From Clostridiales bacterium (GTDB lineage Bacteria; Bacillota; Clostridia; Lachnospirales; Lachnospiraceae): DNA of 56,057 nt. Under the pieces are notes generated by a model. It was given only the letters and a program-made list of their open reading frames with translations. It searched no databases and was not told where the DNA came from. The first letter of the stretch is position 1; the number at the start of each line of letters is the position of its first letter. The stretch covers positions 1-56,057 of the forward strand of contig JAJQIK010000008.1 of NCBI GenBank assembly GCA_021199255.1. The letters are read 5' to 3'. This document shows, one piece after another, positions 50,597-56,057 of this stretch. The position numbers and the translations under genes were made by a program.

Positions 50597-51685
50597 TTAT
50601 GTTAATTCCATGGCAACGGAATATCCGCTGCCATCGCTTTCCACACGCGCCATGCTGCCGCAGATCAGGGGTATCATGGGCGGCAAATGCCCGATATCCA
50701 CATCCAGAAGCACCGGCACATTATATTTTTTCAGCGTCTCACAGACCGCCTGATAGTGATCGATACCAAATTCTACGGCCTCCATGCCAAGCCGCGGCCT
50801 GCCGATCAGAAAGCCGCTGCAATGCTCAAACCACCCTCCATGCTCCATCTGCCACATGGCGCGGCGGATTCCCATCAGATTCAAATCGCATGCTTCCAGA
50901 AACCAGAGAATACCGTCCTCCTTATATTGTTCCGCGAACTCCGCCACACGATCATATTGGGTTCCAATCAGATTCACCAGGCAATCCATACAGCCCCCCA
51001 GAAGTCTTCCGGAAAAGGCGATGGAAGGCTGCATGGAATCCTTAGACTCCCGCCCTTTTCCCGCCAGACTCTCAATATTTGTATTGCCGTCCGGCAGCAT
51101 ATATTTGATTTCCGTCTTTTCCGTCAGATGATAGGCAGCCAGGGGCTGCGCCTCATCCTTCAGGGATTCCTTTTCCCATCTGTCATATCCCTGCATGGTA
51201 AGCTTTTCGCCCCGCAGCAGAGCCATCGCGTCCCGCAGTGAAGCATGGGGCGGTTCCATGCCGAAAGCGGCCGCACAGGGTCCGTAGACAGAAGCCGTAT
51301 CGCACAAGGTTGTCAACAAAAATGTAAAATTGGTATTATCCGAATATCCCATATACCATTTCGGCTTTGCCTGCCTGAGCTTTTGAAAATCCACATGATC
51401 CAGAATCTCACACATCAGCTCGCCGCCGCCGCAGGAAATCAGGCAGTCGTTGGTATCGCTGCAATAGTATTCCGTCAGCTCCGTACCGCACCTTTCCGGC
51501 GTATTGCTGATACCCACGCCCGACTGCTCATAGCAGTTGGACCCCAGCTCCAGCCGGAATCCCGCCTGTCTCCATTTCTCCTGCGCATGCAGGAACCCGC
51601 TCTGATAGGGCTCCACCGCGCAGCCAAAAGAGGGGGCTACAAAGCCTATGACGCCGTCTGCCTGTAAAAATTGTGGGTATCTCAT
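50597..51685 (-). CDS. S66 family peptidase (LD-carboxypeptidase/MccF-like)
   Basis: 362 aa. Catalytic Ser in MGYSDNTNF, with Glu and His as in the family (DVDIGHLPPM near the C-terminus). Relatives cleave peptidoglycan tetrapeptides or microcin C-type compounds. No signal peptide, so it is probably cytosolic. The leader and SD (GAGGATTAGATTGAATG) come from the edge of palindromic repeat copy 7. Confidence 0.92.
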   Translation of the reverse strand: MRYPQFLQADGVIGFVAPSFGCAVEPYQSGFLHAQEKWRQAGFRLELGSNCYEQSGVGISNTPERCGTELTEYYCSDTNDCLISCGGGELMCEILDHVDFQKLRQAKPKWYMGYSDNTNFTFLLTTLCDTASVYGPCAAAFGMEPPHASLRDAMALLRGEKLTMQGYDRWEKESLKDEAQPLAAYHLTEKTEIKYMLPDGNTNIESLAGKGRESKDSMQPSIAFSGRLLGGCMDCLVNLIGTQYDRVAEFAEQYKEDGILWFLEACDLNLMGIRRAMWQMEHGGWFEHCSGFLIGRPRLGMEAVEFGIDHYQAVCETLKKYNVPVLLDVDIGHLPPMIPLICGSMARVESDGSGYSVAMELT

Positions 51686-51686
51686 T

Positions 51687-51843
51687 CAATCTAATCCTCA
51701 TTTCTGAGCAACTTGTTGCGAAGCGGCGGCGAGAAATCCGCGAAGGCGGTTTCTCGTCTGCCATCAGGGCTATTTGCTTTCGCTCAGAAACAAATAGCCG
51801 TATGAAAAATCAGCATACCAGTGTGATTTTTCATACTATCCTC
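51687..51843 (+). repeat. Composite palindromic repeat, copy 7
   Basis: Hairpins: GCAAC-TT-GTTGC (51708-51719); CGAGAAA..TTTCTCG with CCGC/GCGG inner arms (51730-51756); GGCTATTTG/CAAATAGCC (51768-51799); GTATGAAAAATCA/TGATTTTTCATAC (51800-51836), where the usual GTGTG/CACAC pair has become GTATG/CATAC on both arms. A relic-like CAAT-TT-ATTG segment follows. The unit abuts the S66 start codon. Confidence 0.9.
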
Positions 51844-51894
51844 CATGTCAGGGCAATTTATTGTGGGCTATTATTCACGGGCTGACCGTATAAG

Positions 51895-54480
51895 TCAACC
51901 CTTTTTGCGCGCCGCCAGCGTTCCCTTTTCCAGCTCGATCAATATGGTATCCTTGGCTGCCACCTGATCCGCCAGTATCAGCTTCGCGGACAGGGTTTCC
52001 ACATACTTCTGGATATACCGTTTCAAGGGTCTGGCTCCGTAAACCGGGTTATAGGCGTTTTCCACGATGTAACGCTCCGCCTCCGGCGTCAATTCAATCC
52101 GCAGCTCTCTGTCCGCCAGCCTCCGGTTCAAATCCTCCACGATTAAACTGATAATACCGCCGATGTTTTCTTTCGTCAACGGTTTAAACAGAATCGTTTC
52201 GTCCAGACGGTTCAAAAACTCCGGCCGGAAATGGTTTCTCAAATCTCCCATCACCTGCTGCTCTGCCTCCGCCGTAATATTACCACTGTTATCGATTCCA
52301 TCCAGCAGATAATCCGCCCCGATATTAGACGTCATAATGAGAATCGTATTTTTAAAATCCACGGTTCTTCCCTGAGAATCCGTAATACGCCCGTCATCCA
52401 GAACCTGTAAAAGTACGTTAAAGACATCAGGGTGCGCTTTTTCAATCTCATCAAAAAGAACTACCGAATAAGGCTTTCTTCTGACTGCCTCGGTCAACTG
52501 TCCGCCCTCTTCATATCCCACATATCCGGGAGGGGCTCCAATTAATCTGGAGACAGAATATTTCTCCATATATTCACTCATATCAATACGCACCATATTG
52601 GCCTCGTCGTCAAACAGGGACGCTGCTAAGGCTTTGGCCAGCTCCGTCTTGCCGACTCCTGTCGGCCCCAGAAAGAGGAAAGAGCCAATCGGTTTCGTGG
52701 GGTCCTTGATTCCCGCCTTGGAACGGATAATCGCCTCGGTGACCTTGGTAACGCCTTCCTCCTGCCCGATCACACGCTTATGCAGCTCCTCATCCAGATG
52801 CAGCGTCTTATTTCGCTCGCTCTCGGTCAGCTTAGCCACCGGGATTCCTGTCCACCGGGATATAATCCGGGCGATCTCTTCGTCAGATACGCTCTGATGC
52901 ACCAGCGATAATTCTTCCCCGCCGATTCGTTCTTCCTCTATTTCCAATTGCTGCTTCAACGCCGGCAGCCTGCCATAGCTTAACTCCGCCGCTTTCTCAT
53001 AGTCGCCGTCCCGCTGGGCAATCTGAATCTGGCTGTTGACCTCGTCGATTTCCTCACGAATCTTAGACAGCTTCTCCACAGAGGCTTTTTCATTTTCCCA
53101 CTGTGCCATGCGGTTTTGCAATTCTTCTTTTAATTCCGCCAATTCCTTCTGCAGCCGCTCCAGACGCTCCCGGCTCAGATGATCGTCTTCCTTCTTAAGC
53201 GCCGTCTCCTCAATCTCAAGCTGCATGACCTTACGGCGCAGCTCATCCAGCTCTGTGGGCATAGAATCCAGCTCCGTTTTAATCAGGGCGCAGGCCTCGT
53301 CTACCAGATCAATCGCCTTATCCGGCAGAAATCTGTCGGAAATATACCGGTTCGACAATACCGCCGCGCTGACCAGCGCATTGTCCATAATCTTAACTCC
53401 ATGGTATACCTCATACCGCTCCTTCAGCCCCCGCAGAATAGAGATGGTATCCTCCACCGTAGGCTCATCCACCATAACCGGCTGGAAACGCCGCTCCAGC
53501 GCCGGGTCCTTCTCGATATACTGCCTGTATTCATCCAGAGTGGTAGCGCCGATACAGTGCAGCTCTCCTCTGGCCAGCATGGGCTTCAGCATATTGCCCG
53601 CGTCCATGGCGCCGTCCGTCTTACCGGCTCCCACAATAGTATGCAGCTCGTCGATAAATAGAATAATCTGGCCGTCGCTGTTTTTCACATCGTCTAATAC
53701 CGCTTTTAAACGTTCCTCAAACTCTCCCCGATATTTGGCGCCGGCCACCAGAGCTCCCATATCCAGCGAAAAAATCTTCTTATCCTTAAGTCCCTCCGGC
53801 ACATCCCCCTGCACGATACGCTGTGCCAGCCCTTCCGCCACAGCCGTTTTGCCAACTCCCGGCTCGCCGATCAGCACCGGATTATTTTTGGTTTTTCTGG
53901 AAAGAATACGAACCACATTGCGGATTTCGTTGTCCCTGCCAATGACAGGGTCCAGCTTCTGGCTCCGCGCCTGCTCCACCAGATCCTGTCCATACTTCTC
54001 CAGCGTATCATAGGTGGCTTCCGGATTATCGCTGGTCACCCGCTGGTTGCCCCTCACCGTGGACAACGCCTGCAGGAAACGCTCTCGGGTAATACCGAAC
54101 TCCCGCAGAATCTCTTTCAGCTCTTTATTGGGATGCTTGATCATGGCCAAAAACAGATGCTCTACAGACACATATTCATCGCCCAATGCCTTCGCTTCGT
54201 CCTCCGCCCCGATCAGAACCTTATTCAGATCCTGTCCGATATAAATCTGGCCTCCCTGCACCTTAGTCCGCTTCTGCAGCGCCTGCTCCGCGCGGTTTAC
54301 AAAATATTCCTTCTGTATCTCCATCTTCTCAATCAGCTTCAGAATCAAACTGTCGTCAATGGTCAACAAACTTAATAACAGGTGTTCTTCTTCAATTTCC
54401 TGATTGCCATATTCATACGCAAGCCTCTCGCAGCCTTCCACTGCCTGCATGGATTTCTGTGTAAATTTTGTTAAATTCAT
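51895..54480 (-). CDS. clpB: Disaggregase ClpB
   Basis: 861 aa, the usual length. Hsp100 disaggregase acting with DnaK. Order: N-domain (1-145), NBD1 with [10 protein letters not shown], the long coiled-coil middle domain (about 405-525) that marks ClpB rather than ClpC, and NBD2 with [10 protein letters not shown]. Start ATG has GGAGG. Expression: CIRCE operator and a sigma-A promoter about 300 bp upstream; the leader contains palindromic repeat copy 8. Confidence 0.97.
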   Translation of the reverse strand: MNLTKFTQKSMQAVEGCERLAYEYGNQEIEEEHLLLSLLTIDDSLILKLIEKMEIQKEYFVNRAEQALQKRTKVQGGQIYIGQDLNKVLIGAEDEAKALGDEYVSVEHLFLAMIKHPNKELKEILREFGITRERFLQALSTVRGNQRVTSDNPEATYDTLEKYGQDLVEQARSQKLDPVIGRDNEIRNVVRILSRKTKNNPVLIGEPGVGKTAVAEGLAQRIVQGDVPEGLKDKKIFSLDMGALVAGAKYRGEFEERLKAVLDDVKNSDGQIILFIDELHTIVGAGKTDGAMDAGNMLKPMLARGELHCIGATTLDEYRQYIEKDPALERRFQPVMVDEPTVEDTISILRGLKERYEVYHGVKIMDNALVSAAVLSNRYISDRFLPDKAIDLVDEACALIKTELDSMPTELDELRRKVMQLEIEETALKKEDDHLSRERLERLQKELAELKEELQNRMAQWENEKASVEKLSKIREEIDEVNSQIQIAQRDGDYEKAAELSYGRLPALKQQLEIEEERIGGEELSLVHQSVSDEEIARIISRWTGIPVAKLTESERNKTLHLDEELHKRVIGQEEGVTKVTEAIIRSKAGIKDPTKPIGSFLFLGPTGVGKTELAKALAASLFDDEANMVRIDMSEYMEKYSVSRLIGAPPGYVGYEEGGQLTEAVRRKPYSVVLFDEIEKAHPDVFNVLLQVLDDGRITDSQGRTVDFKNTILIMTSNIGADYLLDGIDNSGNITAEAEQQVMGDLRNHFRPEFLNRLDETILFKPLTKENIGGIISLIVEDLNRRLADRELRIELTPEAERYIVENAYNPVYGARPLKRYIQKYVETLSAKLILADQVAAKDTILIELEKGTLAARKKG

Positions 54481-54482
54481 AA

Positions 54483-54675
54483 TAACCTCCTATTCTGAGC
54501 TAAAAGCGTCGGTACGACGCTTGTGCGAAGAGGCGATGAGAAATCCGCGAAGGCGGTTTCTCATCTGCCATCAGGGCTATTTGTTTTCGCCCAGAAACAA
54601 ATAGCCAAATCCTTTTTCAGAGGATTGTGAAAAATCAGCACATCAGTGTGATTTTTCGCACCAACCTCCTATTCT
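54483..54675 (+). repeat. Composite palindromic repeat, copy 8 (in the clpB leader)
   Basis: The first hairpin is replaced by an unrelated one, AAGCGTCG-GTA-CGACGCTT (54504-54522). Then GATGAGAAA..TTTCTCATC (54535-54565), GGCTATTTGTTT/AAACAAATAGCC (54575-54606), AATCCT/AGGATT (54608-54626) and TGTGAAAAATCA/TGATTTTTCGCA with a wobble pair (54626-54660). It lies downstream of the predicted clpB start point, so it would be transcribed as leader RNA. Confidence 0.88.
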
Positions 54676-54737
54676 GCAAATGCAGCCTCTCCTGCCGGAT
54701 CAATCCTTATCTAATCGGTCAGCATTTGCACGATCTG

Positions 54738-54754
54738 TTCTATTATTAATAGAA
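54738..54754. other. Palindrome in the clpB leader
   Basis: GTTCTATTA-TT-AATAGAAC-like inverted repeat between promoter and repeat copy 8. It may be an RNA hairpin near the 5' end or an operator. Confidence 0.4.
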
Positions 54755-54771
54755 CGTTATTGTATGATTTA

Positions 54772-54800
54772 ACAATATCACCTTAATTAGCACTCGTCAA
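54772..54800 (-). promoter_or_regulatory. clpB: clpB promoter
   Basis: Minus strand: TTGACG (-35, 54795-54800), a 17-bp spacer, TATTGT (-10, 54772-54777). The -35 lies inside the CIRCE spacer, so a bound repressor would block RNA polymerase. The predicted start point is near 54765, giving a leader of about 285 nt. Confidence 0.75.
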
Positions 54801-54813
54801 CGGAGAGTGCTGA
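54787..54813. promoter_or_regulatory. CIRCE operator (HrcA site)
   Basis: TTAGCACTC-N9-GAGTGCTGA, one mismatch from the CIRCE consensus TTAGCACTC-N9-GAGTGCTAA. Known ligand: the heat-shock repressor HrcA. It overlaps the clpB promoter. Confidence 0.93.
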
Positions 54814-54871
54814 TAAAATTGTAAACTTTTTCTAAAATTTGTGGCAATCATTTTTGATGGATAATTGAAAC

Positions 54872-55711
54872 TTATCTCGTTATCAGACTGACAAGCTCAT
54901 AATAATTAGCATCCTTAATTACGTCAAAATGATAATTGTCGCCGAAGTAGTGATTATCAGGAATATCCTCGCAAAGAACAAAACCTTCATCATTATAAAA
55001 TCCATTGTTTAAAAACACCTTAACAAATTCCAGTTCCGCATCTGTAACCGTCTCATCATTGTAAAGGACATTCCAGCATGCCATTCCGAAATAATTCGAG
55101 TAATAGTAACCCTTTCCTCCAAATTCCATGGCGGCATTATTTTCAAACATACGGTTCAATATATCTATATCCCCGGAAGTTAACGTCCTCCCAATCATTT
55201 CATCCAGGTAAAACTCCATGCTATTATTTGTGCCCGTATGTTCGTATTTTCTCGCGTCATCGAAAACAGCTCCATATTTAAGTGCCATTTCAACCAAATC
55301 ATAGTCTCCTTTACTCAGTCCAAAATCAATCATTCCATTGAGATTAGCATCAAGGCAATAAATCAAATTCGGAGTATCTAATAAGAGTTCTTCAATGGCC
55401 TCAAGATCCGAGTCGGTTACGGTATCTTTTTTAATCAGTTCATAAAATTCCAATTCTTTTTTGCTGGAAATTACTGCTTTTGAGCCATCATAAAGCGTTA
55501 CTGTTGATATCATTTGGATAAGGCTATACAGAGCCACGCATAGAATCGCAGGCGACATACATAAAATACCCAGTATCATAAACGCACCTGAGGCTTTCCT
55601 CTTTCGTACCTTTCTTCCTATTGCAAGAATAAAAAATACAATTGATAAAAATATACCTATTCCCAATACTAACAGGATGATACCCAGTATCACTATGCCT
55701 ATGAACGCCAT
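54872..55711 (-). CDS. Unrecognised membrane protein with repeat-like C-terminal region
   Basis: 279 aa, not recognised. Two hydrophobic segments (about residues 5-32 and 40-70) precede a region with ankyrin-like features: spaced units such as LLLDTPNLIYCLDANLNGMIDFGLSKGDYDLVEMALKYGAVFDD. The C-terminal part probably faces one side of the membrane. Its ATG follows the stop of the interrupted upstream ORF (TAAATG), so the two were or are coupled. AT-rich relative to the rest of the window, hinting at acquisition by transfer. No function assigned. Confidence 0.65.
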   Translation of the reverse strand: MAFIGIVILGIILLVLGIGIFLSIVFFILAIGRKVRKRKASGAFMILGILCMSPAILCVALYSLIQMISTVTLYDGSKAVISSKKELEFYELIKKDTVTDSDLEAIEELLLDTPNLIYCLDANLNGMIDFGLSKGDYDLVEMALKYGAVFDDARKYEHTGTNNSMEFYLDEMIGRTLTSGDIDILNRMFENNAAMEFGGKGYYYSNYFGMACWNVLYNDETVTDAELEFVKVFLNNGFYNDEGFVLCEDIPDNHYFGDNYHFDVIKDANYYELVSLITR

Positions 55712-55936
55712 TTATTTGTAGTCCTTCGCCTTTTCTTTTGCCGTTTTCTCTAACCCCTGAATGTTTTCAAATAAGCTTGTTCCCGCATTGTCTAATAACG
55801 TTCTGCCACCGGAAGTAAGAATAGCTTTTTGTTACTCAAGACATACATATTGTTTGTTTCTTTCTACACTTTCAGGCTTTATGCAGAGATAATGACCGCA
55901 TGCACTTTTTTCTTTTAGAAATTCAAAATTTGACAT
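55712..55936 (-). pseudogene. Short ORF interrupted by one in-frame stop
   Basis: Starting from the ATG at 55936, which has AGGAGTG eight or so bases upstream, a 34-residue ORF ends at TAA (55832-55834). The same frame then continues 39 codons to TAA at 55712-55714, touching the next start codon. Together they would be a 74-residue protein. Either the gene is broken, or these are two very small ORFs, or this is a junction from a deletion. Not recognised. Confidence 0.5.
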
Positions 55937-56057
55937 ATCATCCACTCCTGTCTGTATTTATTTGCTGCTATTCGGCAGCACTCAAAGCTCAATGAGCTCG
56001 ACAAACTGGAATATGAATCATTTTATACTTCAAATTACTTTCTCTATGCTTTTGAAC
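55937..56057. other. Intergenic end of window
   Basis: AT-rich; holds a TGCTGC/GCAGCA hairpin (about 55962-55980) without a T-run. No gene is supported. Confidence 0.4.

Noticed and set aside
1-56057. tRNA or rRNA genes
   Set aside because: No cloverleaf-type sequence or rRNA segment was recognised in any intergenic stretch.

Overview
The window comes from a Gram-positive, probably spore-forming Firmicute, most likely a Lachnospiraceae member (Clostridia). The basis is gene content and order: rho-rpmE-DUF1385-prmC-prfA, DUF4364, DUF4250, DUF6142 and DUF5722 proteins, a TIGR01212 radical SAM protein, strong AGGAGG-type ribosome sites and base composition near 50% GC. Species cannot be named from the sequence. 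Most genes lie on the minus strand and are described here in that reading direction.

Layout. 54.9-55.9 kb: an unrecognised membrane/repeat protein behind an interrupted ORF. 51.9-54.8 kb: clpB with a CIRCE operator and a sigma-A promoter whose -35 lies in the CIRCE spacer. 44.2-51.7 kb: S66 peptidase, DUF4250 protein, ferredoxin/ASKHA protein, polysaccharide deacetylase, rarA and a DUF5722 protein. 41.4-44.2 kb (plus): malic enzyme, radical SAM protein, DUF4364. 34.3-41.1 kb: rho, rpmE, DUF1385, prmC, prfA, then phosphatase-tag-nth. 27.8-34.3 kb: a signalling island with a two-component system, a small alarmone synthetase, and on the plus strand a VTC-type polyphosphate polymerase, DUF4956 protein and carbohydrate-binding lipoprotein. 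22.7-27.8 kb: HPt protein, PAS-GGDEF protein, subtilase, AraC regulator. 18.3-22.3 kb: TPR lipoprotein, Nudix-like protein, pyrF, pyrE and two small membrane proteins. 12.2-18.1 kb: M29 aminopeptidase and purE-purM-purN-purD. 4.1-12.1 kb: zinc-ribbon protein, SH3 protein, GntR regulator, clpC, small acidic protein, radA, LCP protein. 0.3-3.8 kb: heterodimeric ABC exporter.

Two observations stand out. First, a family of modular palindromic repeats of about 120-190 bp (each a string of 3-5 hairpins) fills the gaps between stop and start codons at eight sites. Between copies the stem arms change together (CCGC/GCGG, CCAC/GTGG, CCGT/ACGG, TCGC/GCGA; GTGTG/CACAC and GTATG/CATAC; one copy has an entirely different stem), so folding rather than sequence or coding appears to be kept. 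The edge of the module often supplies the Shine-Dalgarno sequence of the next gene, and one copy lies in the predicted heat-shock leader of clpB. Second, a shared box (TTTTARCTTMGCTTAA-like) precedes the response regulator, the alarmone synthetase and the VTC operon; at the last two the sequence TTAAG-N10-TATACT has identical spacing, which suggests one regulon linking (p)ppGpp synthesis, a VTC-type enzyme and a surface lipoprotein.
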